Positions 25,684-33,374 of a DNA stretch of 64,000 nt are shown here, in pieces. Under the pieces are notes generated by a model. That model had not been told where the DNA came from. It saw nothing but the letters and a program-made list of their open reading frames with translations, and did no database searches. Made by a program: the position numbers and the translations under genes. The stretch covers positions 1 through 64,000 of the forward strand of contig CAMNDY010000007.1 of assembly GCA_946535985.1 (NCBI GenBank), given 5' to 3'. Source of the stretch: an uncultured Treponema sp. (GTDB lineage Bacteria > Spirochaetota > Spirochaetia > Treponematales > Treponemataceae). Numbering within the stretch: position 1 is the first letter of the stretch; each line of letters starts with the position of its first letter.

Positions 25684-26004
25684 TTATTCAAATTCCCGTA
25701 AAACTTCATTTACATAATTTCGTACATCTGCAGCTATTGCTGATTTTAATTTGGCTGTGTTTTCTTTGTTTTTCTTGAAAGACTCACCTATTGGCATAAA
25801 AAGTTTTACTACGTCTATTTCCAGGGCTTCGGTGATTTGGGAGAGGGTTTTTTCTTCTGGATATGAATGAGCAAGTTCAATACTTTTAATAGTTGCTTCA
25901 GAAAGATTTGATTTTTCTGCTAATTCAAACTGAGTTAATTTTTTCTGTTTACGAATTGTACGAATGTTTTCTGCTACACGCATTCGTATTTCAAAATCCT
26001 GCAT
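25684..26004 (-). CDS. XRE family transcriptional regulator
   Basis: 106 residues. A helix-turn-helix of the Cro/C1 type at residues 10-65 (IRTIRKQKKLTQFELAEKSN, LSEATIKSIELAHSYPEEKT), then a short helical C-terminus. ATG 26004 begins MQDFEIRMRVAEN. The frame extends 28 codons upstream as a hydrophobic stretch that is probably non-coding. It probably controls its own cassette, as is common where such a regulator precedes a DUF4160/DUF2442 pair (inference). Confidence 0.85.
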   Translation of the reverse strand: MQDFEIRMRVAENIRTIRKQKKLTQFELAEKSNLSEATIKSIELAHSYPEEKTLSQITEALEIDVVKLFMPIGESFKKNKENTAKLKSAIAADVRNYVNEVLREFE

Positions 26005-26151
26005 ATAAAGTATTTTCAAGCAAAATTTTAGAATATTACATAGATACAATATAAATAAAAAGACAAAAAGTATATTTAAGCTATACAAAAAGGGATATTA
26101 GTTTTATACTATTTTATAAAATGTGTATTTCACATATAAAAGGAGTAGAAT

Positions 26152-26508
26152 ATGAAAACAAAGAAAATTGTTTCCGGAATTATCATAACACTTATGATAA
26201 TTTCTCTGTTTAGTAGTTGTGTTACTTCAACACGAGTTAACATAAATACTGATGTTGATGGAGCTACAGTTTATATTGATGGTCAAGAAGTAGGAACTAC
26301 ACCAACACAAGTATCCTTAAGCAATGCTATATGGGAAAATCCAGATGTAGTTATAAAAAAAGAAGGATACAAAGATCTTCATACAGATTTAAAAAAGGAA
26401 GTAAAAGGAGTTAATCTCGTATGTGGTATTCTTATTTGGTATCCATCACTTTTATGGTGTTATGGTCCTAAAAGTAATCAAAATTATATTTTGATACTTG
26501 AAAATTAA
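26152..26508 (+). CDS. PEGA-domain lipoprotein
   Basis: 118 residues. Signal peptide with lipobox LFSSC (Cys at about 23), then one PEGA domain (VNINTDVDGATVYIDGQEVG, VSLSNAIWENPDVVIKKEGY). PEGA modules are found on surface and S-layer-associated proteins. The C-terminal part has a short hydrophobic stretch (LVCGILIWYPSLLWCYG). AAGGAG precedes ATG 26152. The next lipoprotein gene starts on the last base of its stop codon, so the two are translationally coupled. Confidence 0.8.
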   Translation: MKTKKIVSGIIITLMIISLFSSCVTSTRVNINTDVDGATVYIDGQEVGTTPTQVSLSNAIWENPDVVIKKEGYKDLHTDLKKEVKGVNLVCGILIWYPSLLWCYGPKSNQNYILILEN

Positions 26509-26882
26509 TGAAAAAAAAATATATTTTTTTAATTCTCATCTTTTGTTCATTTTTTGTTTTTTCTTGTAAACAGCAAATTAAAATAACGGGAGAATGGGAA
26601 AATAATGATAGGGTTCTTAAATTTGATGAATACGGAAATTTTCAAATCAAATATAAGAATCCTACTAAAATAAAATCTATTTCTGGTATTACTGCGATTA
26701 AAAAAAATATTTTAGTTTTGATTTTTGAAGAATACGAAACAACAGATGGTATCCAAGGATTTACAGATACAACCGACTTAGCAGGATATAAGGAAGTTCT
26801 ACAGATATCAATAACAGATGAAGTTTTATATACAAAAATACTTGCTTCAGGAAAAGAATATAAATACCAGAAAATAAAATAA
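26508..26882 (+). CDS. Small lipoprotein of unknown function
   Basis: 124 residues with a hydrophobic signal and lipobox VFSC (Cys near residue 20). The mature part starts KQQIKITGEWEN and looks like a small beta-rich domain (GEWENNDRVLKFDEYGNFQI is typical of lipocalin-like proteins). Function unknown. Overlaps the preceding gene by one base. Confidence 0.7.
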   Translation: MKKKYIFLILIFCSFFVFSCKQQIKITGEWENNDRVLKFDEYGNFQIKYKNPTKIKSISGITAIKKNILVLIFEEYETTDGIQGFTDTTDLAGYKEVLQISITDEVLYTKILASGKEYKYQKIK

Positions 26883-26883
26883 T

Positions 26884-27005
26884 TTCGTGCGTTAGGGATT
26901 GTAGCACCTGCCGTCAGGCAGTCCCGAAGGGATGAGCCGCGGTAGACGGCGAAGTGCGAAAAGCCCGACCTATGTGGTGGTTGAGCCTGTCGAAACCACC
27001 ACATA
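26884..27005. repeat. Compound palindromic repeat with a family B variant
   Basis: A GC-rich stretch with several small hairpins: CTGCCGTCAGGCAG, TCCCGAAGGGA, and a long stem TATGTGGTGGTT..AACCACCACATA (26971-27005) whose loop is the family B core GAGCCTGTCG. Composition is unlike the AT-rich genes around it. It lies between two convergent genes and may end transcription on both sides. Confidence 0.6.
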
Positions 27006-27023
27006 GGGAACGCCCAAATTTTT

Positions 27024-27692
27024 TTAAATAATCCCCAGCGGAATCAAAACAGCCAGCAGTACTGCTACACTCGCCCACTCTATGATTAAAAAGCGGGTAC
27101 GTTTTGAGGCAGGCATGTCAGGAACATAATTGCTTGCAAGGAAAAATGGCACGTAGGTTGTGATGAAAACCGGAAGGACGCCCCACCATTTGTAAACCCA
27201 GATAAAAGAATGATTTGAAGTTGCGGCAAGGAAAGATTCAAAGAGGGCAAAGAGCAAAGCCATTTCAAGAGCAACGACTAACTTGCAGCTTATTCCTTTT
27301 TTTCCGTCTTTGGCAAAGTAGCGTTTAGTACGGTCCTGGGGCATCATCTTAAATGAAATAATTCCGGCCAGAGAGAACATCATCGAAAGCTCCCAGCACA
27401 CACCTACAAGCAGAATAAAGGTTGTAGACTCATTACTTACAGACCAAAGCGGATAGCCTGCAAAATGACCAATGATTGCGTTTGCAATTTCGTAGAGCCA
27501 GTGAACGCCATAAAGGGCCAGACCTGCAAAAACTGTTTCATAATTTTTTTTGTGAATCTCTGTCCAGTAAACGTAAAAGACTACTGCCAGAATAAAAATG
27601 AAAGTCCAGTTAAAATTTTCGGTGCTTCGAACACGGATGGCTTGAACCAGTTGTTTGGAAAGCTCAGAGCCGTCTCCCCAGAATTTGAACAT
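27024..27692 (-). CDS. Integral membrane protein of unknown function
   Basis: 222 residues with about six predicted membrane helices (for example WTFIFILAVVFYVYWTE, FILLVGVCWELSMMFSLAGI, LVVALEMALLFALFESFLA, WASVAVLLAVLIPLGII). No family is recognised. The start at 27692 is set by a strong AGGAGG site 7 bases upstream; the frame extends 79 codons further, but without such a site. Diverges from the acetyltransferase at 27739. Confidence 0.75.
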   Translation of the reverse strand: MFKFWGDGSELSKQLVQAIRVRSTENFNWTFIFILAVVFYVYWTEIHKKNYETVFAGLALYGVHWLYEIANAIIGHFAGYPLWSVSNESTTFILLVGVCWELSMMFSLAGIISFKMMPQDRTKRYFAKDGKKGISCKLVVALEMALLFALFESFLAATSNHSFIWVYKWWGVLPVFITTYVPFFLASNYVPDMPASKRTRFLIIEWASVAVLLAVLIPLGII

Positions 27693-27738
27693 AATTATTC
27701 CTCCTTTTTTTTTTATTATTTTAGGATAACATGAAAGA

Positions 27739-28524
27739 ATGAATACCGCCATAAAAAATTCACAAGAAATTCTTTTGGCTCTCAAGCAGCAGCTGGCTTT
27801 TGATTTTAATTGCCGCCCTGAGAATTTTGACAAAGAAGAAAATATTATCACCTTACCCGCTTTGAATGAAAAACGCCGGGTCTTTTCTAAAGAGACTTTC
27901 TTTTTGCAGATGGCAACTCTTGGAAACAACGCTGTAATTTCTGCTGATCAGAAAATTCATCCCTGGCTTGCAGAATGGGTTAAGGGTAAAACCGGCTTTT
28001 GGCTTTTTGAGCAGCATAATTATTTTGAACTGAATGACAAGCTTCGCGAGTTTGGATATAAGCTTAATCTTACACATCATATGTTTTTGCCTGTGCCGGA
28101 GCTTGTTGAAGTTGCGCCGGACTTTGAATACAAATTTATTGAAACCGCCCAAATTATGCAGTATTATGGCAGCCCGGAATTTCCCAATGCAATCTGCAGC
28201 GAGTTTAAACCTGAACGCCCGGATGTGTTGGCAGTGCTGGCAATGAACGGAGAAAAGATTATGGGCATGGCAGGATGTTCTGCAGACAGTCCTGAGCTCT
28301 GGCAGATTGGCATTGATGTTTTACCTGAATACCGTAGACGTGGAATAGGAACTGCACTTGTAAAATTGCTTAGAAACGAAACCTTCCGCCGCGGGGCAAT
28401 TCCTTATTACGGTACCAGTCTTTCCAATCTGCGTTCCTGGAAGATAGCACTTGCCTCCGGCTTTAAACCCGCCTGGGTAGAATGTGAAGCAAGCAGAATC
28501 GAAAAGAATGTATTTGAAAAATAA
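27739..28524 (+). CDS. GNAT family N-acetyltransferase with long N-terminal domain
   Basis: 261 residues. The GNAT core is in the C-terminal half: LWQIGIDVLPEYRRRGIGTALVK includes the acetyl-CoA loop RRRGIGT (about residue 205), then GTSLSNLRSWKIALASGF. The first 130 residues look like a degenerate second GNAT-like lobe, as in several two-lobed acetyltransferases. The substrate is unknown. The ribosome binding site is poor. Confidence 0.82.
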   Translation: MNTAIKNSQEILLALKQQLAFDFNCRPENFDKEENIITLPALNEKRRVFSKETFFLQMATLGNNAVISADQKIHPWLAEWVKGKTGFWLFEQHNYFELNDKLREFGYKLNLTHHMFLPVPELVEVAPDFEYKFIETAQIMQYYGSPEFPNAICSEFKPERPDVLAVLAMNGEKIMGMAGCSADSPELWQIGIDVLPEYRRRGIGTALVKLLRNETFRRGAIPYYGTSLSNLRSWKIALASGFKPAWVECEASRIEKNVFEK

Positions 28525-28533
28525 ATTAAAACC

Positions 28534-28557
28534 GTGGTCCCTGAGCCTGTCGAAGGG
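28534..28557. repeat. Family B repeat
   Basis: GTGGTCCCTGAGCCTGTCGAAGGG, ten bases after the acetyltransferase stop. Confidence 0.8.
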
Positions 28558-28595
28558 CCGCCTTTAGAATACATAAAATTACTTAGGAGTTCCGC

Positions 28596-29000
28596 ATGAA
28601 ATACTTTAGAATCCACACCTCCGACATAGCCTGGCTTACCAAAAAGCCGCGAGGAATTTTTACAACCGTAGGCAAACTTGTAGATGCCAAAACTCTCACA
28701 GAAGAAGACACTGCCGAATACTGGAAGCAGCGCGAATATTTTGAAAAGGTTCTTCCTGTTCCGCCATTTTATGAAAAAGGAAATCCAGACCATGCTGTTA
28801 CCTGGTTTAAGGATACCCCTCAAGGTCAGGACATCTGGAACCAACTTACTTTTTACCGTGAAATGTGTTCCAAGTACGGAGTCAAGCTCTATAAAACCGA
28901 ATGCACTACCCTTCCCGGCCAGGTTATCTACGAAGATGAATTTCAGATTGCAGTTATAAATGAGTCGGAAGAGTTGGATGTAAAGATATCAGAAATATAA
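28596..29000 (+). CDS. Conserved-looking hypothetical protein
   Basis: 134 residues, no signal peptide, no membrane segment. It is rich in aromatic residues (EYWKQREYFEKVLPVPPFYE, AVTWFKDTPQGQDIWNQLTF). I do not recognise a characterised family. A clean AGGAG ribosome binding site precedes ATG 28596 and codon use resembles its neighbours, so it is probably real. Confidence 0.7.
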   Translation: MKYFRIHTSDIAWLTKKPRGIFTTVGKLVDAKTLTEEDTAEYWKQREYFEKVLPVPPFYEKGNPDHAVTWFKDTPQGQDIWNQLTFYREMCSKYGVKLYKTECTTLPGQVIYEDEFQIAVINESEELDVKISEI

Positions 29001-29104
29001 AAAATCCTCACAACTACCACTCGTTAGTTACGCCAACCTAAAGACTAAAATCAAAAAATTTTGTATAATAGTATAATTATATAAATTTCATAGGGAAAAC
29101 AAAA

Positions 29105-31618
29105 ATGGAAGAAATCAAAACTGCCGAAGGTGGCTCTCTCATAAAAATTCCGATTGAAGACGAAGTTAAACAGGCCTATATTGACTATTCAATGTCTGTA
29201 ATTGTACAGCGTGCCCTGCCTGATGTTCGTGACGGTCTTAAGCCGGTTCATCGCCGAATTATGTACGCTATGGATACACTTCATCTTGCAAGCGGTGGAA
29301 AAACAAAAAAATGTGCTACTATCGTCGGTGAAGTTTTGGGACACTACCATCCACATGGTGACGCTTCTGTTTATGATGCTTTGGTTCGTCTTGGTCAGGA
29401 TTTTGCCCAGCGCTATACAACAGTAACTCCTCAGGGAAACTTTGGTACAATTGCCGGTGACCCTCCTGCAGCTTACCGATACACAGAAGCAAAGATGTCT
29501 AAGATCACCGAAGAGATGACCAGCGACATCAACAAAAATACTGTAGACATGGTCCGCAACTTTGATGATACCTGCGATGAGCCTGCAGTGCTTCCTTCTA
29601 AATTTCCATTCCTGCTTTGTAACGGTACTACCGGTATTGCCGTTGGTATGGCTACAAACATGCCTACCCATAACCTCCGCGAAGTAGCCGACGCTATCTG
29701 TGCTTACATTGATAATAAAGAAATCACAGTCGAAGAACTGATGCACTATATAAAGGGACCAGACTTCCCTACAGGCGGAATTATTTACGGTACAAGCGGA
29801 ATTAAAAAAGCTTACACTACCGGACGAGGAAAAATCGTAATCCGTTCTAAGTTCACAATTGAAACAGATAAACGCGGAAAAGAATCAATCGTATTTACAG
29901 AAGTTCCTTACGGCGTAAATACTACAAATATTATCCGCCGCATTAAAGAGCTTGTTCGTGATAAGCAGATTGACGGTGTTGTAAATGCAAACGATGAATC
30001 TTCTGATCGTTCCGGTATGCGTCTTGTTGTTGATCTTAAAAAGGGCGCAATTACAAAAATTGTTTTGAACCAGCTTTTTGCAAAGACAGATTTGCAGTCA
30101 AATTTTGGTGTTATAAATCTGGCACTTGTTCCACAGGTTAAGGAAGGGGCTCCTCGTTATGATGAACCAGGAATGCTTACACTTGCTCCAACTTATCTTA
30201 AGCCGGAAGTTCTTACACTCAAACAGCTTATTCAGCACTTTGTAAATCATCGTGATGAAGTTATTACCCGCCGCACAATTTATGACTTGAAGGTGGCAAA
30301 ACACCGCATGCATATTTTGGAAGCTCTGATTACTGCAATCAATAACATTGATGAAGTTATCCAGATTATCAAATCTTCTGAAAATACAGAAGATGCAAAA
30401 CTCAAACTCGAAAAGCGCTTTAACTTTGATGACGAACAGGCTCAGGCAATTGTTGATATGCAGCTCAAGCGTCTTACACACCTGCTCATTGAAGATTTGC
30501 AGAAAGAGATTAAAGAGCTTCAGGCTTTGATTGATTATCTGGAAGGTTTGTTAGCCGACCATAACAAGATTCTTAATCTGATTAAAGATGAAACCCGCAG
30601 CCTTGCAGAAAAGTATGGTGATGACCGCCGTACCGAAATTGTTGCAAACGAAGTTGAACAGATTAATGTTGAAGACATGATCAAAGACGAGGATATGGTT
30701 GTAATGATCAGCCGCATGGGTTATATCAAGCGTGTTCCTGTTACAAAGTATAAGAAGCAGGGAAGGGGAGGAACCGGAAGCAGTGGAACCAACCTTCTTG
30801 ATGATGACTATGTAAATCAGCTCTTTATTGGTTCTACCAAGGAGCATTTGTTATTCATAACTAACTTAGGACGTGCTTACTGGATGAAGATTCACGAAAT
30901 CCCGGAAAGTGAAAAAACTGCCCGTGGAGCTCATATTAAGGGCTTGCTGCAAGTTGGCCCTGATGAAGAAATTACAACCGTTGTTTCGCTCAAAGAATTC
31001 TCTGATGATATGTACCTCTTTATGACTACAGCACAGGGTATTGTAAAGAAGGTTCGTTCTACAGAATTCCAGAATGCCAAGACACGCGGAATTATTGGAA
31101 TTAAGCTTAATGACGGAGATAAGCTCATTAGTGCAATTCAGACAACTGGTGATGCTGATATTATGCTTGTTTCACGTCGTGGTAAAGCGCTGCGTTTCAA
31201 AGAAGATTCTGTACGCCTTATGGGACGTGCAAGCTGCGGTATAAAGGGAATGAAGCTTAGCGAAGGCGATGAGATTGCTTCTGCAGTTAAAGTTGAATCA
31301 GATTCAAACATGATTCTTATTACAGAGAAGGGTGTTGGAAAACGTATTTCTTTCGATCTTTATTCTGTACATGGCCGAGGAACTGGTGGTCAGAGAATAT
31401 TTGGAAATACAGAAGCCAAGGGTGAAATTATTGGTGCCCTAAATGTTAAGGATTCCGACGAAGTTGTTTGTATGACTAGCCAGGGAAAAACCTTACGCTT
31501 TAAGGCAACTGATATTAAAGAGCAGGGCGCCGGAGCTTCCGGTGTAAACGTTGTTCGTGTTACCGAGCCAGATTACATCGTAGGTCTTGATAAGGTTCAG
31601 GATAAGGATGATGAGTAA
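29105..31618 (+). CDS. gyrA: DNA gyrase subunit A
   Basis: 837 residues. Winged-helix/tower part with VQRALPDVRDGLKPVHRRIM, the catalytic Tyr at about residue 104 in AQRYTTVTPQG, GIAVGMATNMPTHN, and a C-terminal beta-pinwheel with GRGGTGSSG as the gyrase box equivalent. It is the DNA-cleaving subunit. In the quinolone-determining region HPHGDASVYDAL, the position of E. coli Ser83 is Ala. TATAAT boxes at 29064-29069 and 29072-29077 suggest its own promoter, though no good -35 is seen. Followed by a terminator. Confidence 0.97.
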   Translation: MEEIKTAEGGSLIKIPIEDEVKQAYIDYSMSVIVQRALPDVRDGLKPVHRRIMYAMDTLHLASGGKTKKCATIVGEVLGHYHPHGDASVYDALVRLGQDFAQRYTTVTPQGNFGTIAGDPPAAYRYTEAKMSKITEEMTSDINKNTVDMVRNFDDTCDEPAVLPSKFPFLLCNGTTGIAVGMATNMPTHNLREVADAICAYIDNKEITVEELMHYIKGPDFPTGGIIYGTSGIKKAYTTGRGKIVIRSKFTIETDKRGKESIVFTEVPYGVNTTNIIRRIKELVRDKQIDGVVNANDESSDRSGMRLVVDLKKGAITKIVLNQLFAKTDLQSNFGVINLALVPQVKEGAPRYDEPGMLTLAPTYLKPEVLTLKQLIQHFVNHRDEVITRRTIYDLKVAKHRMHILEALITAINNIDEVIQIIKSSENTEDAKLKLEKRFNFDDEQAQAIVDMQLKRLTHLLIEDLQKEIKELQALIDYLEGLLADHNKILNLIKDETRSLAEKYGDDRRTEIVANEVEQINVEDMIKDEDMVVMISRMGYIKRVPVTKYKKQGRGGTGSSGTNLLDDDYVNQLFIGSTKEHLLFITNLGRAYWMKIHEIPESEKTARGAHIKGLLQVGPDEEITTVVSLKEFSDDMYLFMTTAQGIVKKVRSTEFQNAKTRGIIGIKLNDGDKLISAIQTTGDADIMLVSRRGKALRFKEDSVRLMGRASCGIKGMKLSEGDEIASAVKVESDSNMILITEKGVGKRISFDLYSVHGRGTGGQRIFGNTEAKGEIIGALNVKDSDEVVCMTSQGKTLRFKATDIKEQGAGASGVNVVRVTEPDYIVGLDKVQDKDDE

Positions 31619-31619
31619 T

Positions 31620-31639
31620 AAAATCGCTACGCGATTTTT
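31620..31639 (+). terminator. Terminator after gyrA
   Basis: AAAATCGC-TAC-GCGATTTT directly after the gyrA stop codon. The T run is part of the stem and continues for one more T. Further inverted repeats follow to about 31705. Confidence 0.55.
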
Positions 31640-31726
31640 ACGAGTTTACTCTTGCTCGCAAAAGGCTCGCATTTTTGCTGCGCAAAAACCGAGAAAACTC
31701 TAAGGCCGCTGGTGATCGATGAATAA

Positions 31727-31754
31727 AAAAGGCTGTTCGAATGAACAGCCTTTT
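31727..31754. terminator. Bidirectional terminator
   Basis: AAAAGGCTGTTC (31727-31738) pairs with GAACAGCCTTTT (31743-31754). On the minus strand it is followed by more T, so it fits the end of the lipoprotein gene at 31772 best. It can also stop read-through from gyrA. Confidence 0.75.
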
Positions 31755-31771
31755 ACATTTAACAAAGAATA

Positions 31772-32131
31772 TTACTTATAACGTACAGCAAGGGCTGTTG
31801 TTGTGTAAGTTCCCTTTTGAAAGAACAGGAATCTTGTTCCTTCAAAATCAACTGTAACATTTACCACATCGTTAGCAGTTGGATATTCTTTTTGTGCTTC
31901 TTCTAGAATTTTATAATAAAGTCCATAATTTTTTGCTTTTCCAAAAGAAAAGAACACAATACGAAAATCTGTATCAACCATTTTTACGCGACCAAGTACT
32001 TCATAGTTTGATAAGGTTAATGGAATATCTACAATTCCATCTCGTTGTAAAGGTGTTGCAGATTTACAAGATGCAAGTAAAAACAAAGCTGTACAAAGCG
32101 AAAGTACAAAAAATACTTTTGCAGTTTTCAT
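31772..32131 (-). CDS. Small lipoprotein of unknown function
   Basis: 119 residues. Signal peptide with lipobox LLASC (Cys about 22). The mature part shows IVDIPLTLSNYEVLGRVKMVDTDF and EEAQKEYPTANDVVNVTVDFE, reminiscent of spirochaete surface lipoproteins, with no known activity. AGGAGG precedes ATG 32131. Its probable promoter has TTGACA at 32181-32176, touching the first operator-like palindrome upstream, so it may be under the same regulator as the small RNA unit on the other strand. Confidence 0.75.
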   Translation of the reverse strand: MKTAKVFFVLSLCTALFLLASCKSATPLQRDGIVDIPLTLSNYEVLGRVKMVDTDFRIVFFSFGKAKNYGLYYKILEEAQKEYPTANDVVNVTVDFEGTRFLFFQKGTYTTTALAVRYK

Positions 32132-32180
32132 AATAAATTCCTCCTGATTTCAGTTTAGTATGAAAATCTATACATTGTCA

Positions 32181-32227
32181 ATTAACGAATGATAGTTAGA
32201 TAAAATTTAAACTAACGACTGTTAGTT
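32181..32227. promoter_or_regulatory. Pair of operator-like palindromes
   Basis: A good palindrome AACTAACGACTGTTAGTT (32210-32227) and a degenerate copy ATTAACGAATGATAGTTA (32181-32198), 29 bases apart. They lie between the minus-strand lipoprotein promoter (-35 at 32176-32181) and the plus-strand promoter at 32249. Layout and symmetry suit a TetR-type dimeric repressor (inference). Related copies are at 33048, 36940 and 52625. Confidence 0.5.
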
Positions 32228-32248
32228 AGAAAATAATTTAAATTATTG

Positions 32249-32277
32249 TTGACAAAATAATAATTATGGACAATAAT
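32249..32277 (+). promoter_or_regulatory. Promoter of a short non-coding unit
   Basis: TTGACA (32249-32254), 17 bases, AATAAT (32272-32277). A near-consensus promoter with no protein gene downstream before a terminator. Confidence 0.6.
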
Positions 32278-32283
32278 GAAGTA

Positions 32284-32375
32284 TAAGAAAAGGGAGAACT
32301 ATTACAAAATAGTTTAGGGGTTCTATATCATCATTAGGCAAGAAAACCAGCTGGATTTTTTCAGCTGGTTTTTTT
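32284..32375 (+). ncRNA. Candidate small RNA of about 90 nt
   Basis: Bounded by a strong promoter and a rho-independent terminator (AACCAGCTG 32345-32353 with CAGCTGGTT 32362-32370, then seven T). It contains a second hairpin, AACTATT-ACAA-AATAGTT (near 32298-32315). No open frame with a convincing start. Could be a trans-acting or regulatory RNA, or a leader whose gene was lost. Confidence 0.45.
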
Positions 32376-32397
32376 ATTTAACTCATCAGGTCAAAAG

Positions 32398-32427
32398 TTA
32401 TCCACATCTTATGCACACTGTGGATAA
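32398..32427. other. Cluster of three consensus DnaA boxes (left of the parS array)
   Basis: TTATCCACA (32398-32406) and TTATGCACA (32409-32417) on the plus strand and TGTGGATAA (32419-32427) on the minus strand, all perfect TTATNCACA matches within 30 bases. These are better boxes than those beside dnaA. Confidence 0.75.
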
Positions 32428-32444
32428 CTATCGGTTAGAAGTTA

Positions 32445-32976
32445 GTTTCACGTGAAACTGTCTTTACTGATAATAATGAAATATGAAAAAACATCTGGCT
32501 CTCCTTGGGGAAGTTTCTGGACTCTATAGTTTTTAGAGCTGCTCGGATTGATGTTTCACATGAAACATTGTTTGAGCGGAAAAACAGAAAGAAAATAGGA
32601 TCTATCAGGTTTGCATACGAATGAATAAGGAAAAGAGTCTTTTGGATTTGTTTCATGTGAAACAAAGGTTCGTTATCCAGATGTAGTGTTTCATGTAAAA
32701 CAAAGCAGGATTCTTTGGTAGTGAAGGTTTTTTTGAAATGAATGTTTCACATGAAACGGAAAAGGATTTTTCAAAAAAGCTTATAGCGTTTGTGTTTCAC
32801 ATGAAACAATCAGGTTGAAAAGGGAAGGGGGAGAAAGTGTTTCATGTGAAACATATGCTGAAGTGTTTGTAGAGTAGGTTAGTATTGAAGGTGTTTATTT
32901 TTTTTTGTTGTTGTAAAAATGTTTCATGTGAAACGTTGTTGGTTTTTAAGATCTTTATTTTGGTTTCATGTGAAAC
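32445..32976. other. Cluster of nine parS-like (ParB centromere) sites
   Basis: Sites match the core GTTTCACGTGAAAC of the chromosomal parS palindrome. One is perfect (32445-32458). Three have the centre CACATG (32553-32566, 32744-32757, 32794-32807) and four CATGTG (32650-32663, 32839-32852, 32921-32934, 32963-32976). One is degenerate, GTTTCATGTAAAAC (32688-32701). Spacing varies from about 30 to 110 bases. The minus-strand frames through them (with repeated SHET or SCET) are by-products of the palindromes. ParB should load here to organise the origin region; parA and parB are not in the window. Confidence 0.85.
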
Positions 32977-33010
32977 TTTTTGTATAAATAAGAAGTTGTG
33001 AAGAGTAAAG

Positions 33011-33040
33011 TTATCCACAATATGCACCGAGTTATCCACA
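33011..33040 (+). other. DnaA boxes to the right of the parS array
   Basis: Two perfect TTATCCACA boxes (33011-33019 and 33032-33040) in the same orientation, with a weak ATATGCACC between them at 33020-33028. Together with the left cluster they bracket the parS array. Confidence 0.75.
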
Positions 33041-33047
33041 ATGAAAA

Positions 33048-33091
33048 AATAACGACTGTTTGTTAGTTTAAAGAATAACGAACGGTCGTAT
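33048..33091. promoter_or_regulatory. Degenerate copies of the AACTAACG operator-like motif
   Basis: AATAACGACTGTTTGTTAGTT (33048-33068, arms two bases further apart) and AATAACGAACGGTCGTAT (33074-33091). They resemble the palindromes at 32181-32227. From here to 33172 nothing else is recognised. Confidence 0.3.
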
Positions 33092-33172
33092 ATAAAGACG
33101 CAGTTGATTTTTTATTTTCTACAAGATAAAGTTCTTGTGAGGCATGAAAATCATTTTTTTAAAGAATAAATA

Positions 33173-33324
33173 CAAAAAAATAGCGAGAAGTCGAATTTCA
33201 GATTACAAAAAGGCTCTACACTGCTGCCGCATAAGCGGCAACGTATATAATCAAGGCAGTGTAGCGCATAGGCGGTGAACCGCCGGTTTTGGAATATGAA
33301 ATTCGGCTGGTAGCTATTTTTTTT
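33173..33324. other. Palindromic element folding into a three-way junction
   Basis: Outer arms AAAAAAATAGC (33174-33184) and GCTATTTTTTT (33313-33323), then a 12-pair helix (33189-33200 with 33297-33308, one T-G pair). It encloses two more helices: CTACACTGC (33216-33224) with GCAGTGTAG (33256-33264), holding an inner TGCCGC-ATAA-GCGGCA, and GGCGG-TGAA-CCGCC (33271-33284). T runs exist on both strands at the ends. Either a structured RNA or a non-coding mobile palindrome. Confidence 0.6.
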
Positions 33325-33374
33325 ATATTTGAATTTATATATAATTAATTTTCATTCTTATGAGGATAAATAAT

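Noticed and set aside
30098-30481. 127-codon minus-strand frame inside gyrA
   Set aside because: Antisense to gyrA, without start signals or similarity.
32435-33039. Minus-strand open frames at 32435-32665 and 32842-33039
   Set aside because: They run through the parS-like palindromes, which translate to repeated SHET, SCET or SRET motifs. No ribosome binding site, no family similarity, low-complexity content.
33173-33324. Integron attC or tRNA-like element
   Set aside because: The RYYYAAC/GTTRRRY ends of attC are absent, and there is no cloverleaf with TTCRA or CCA features.
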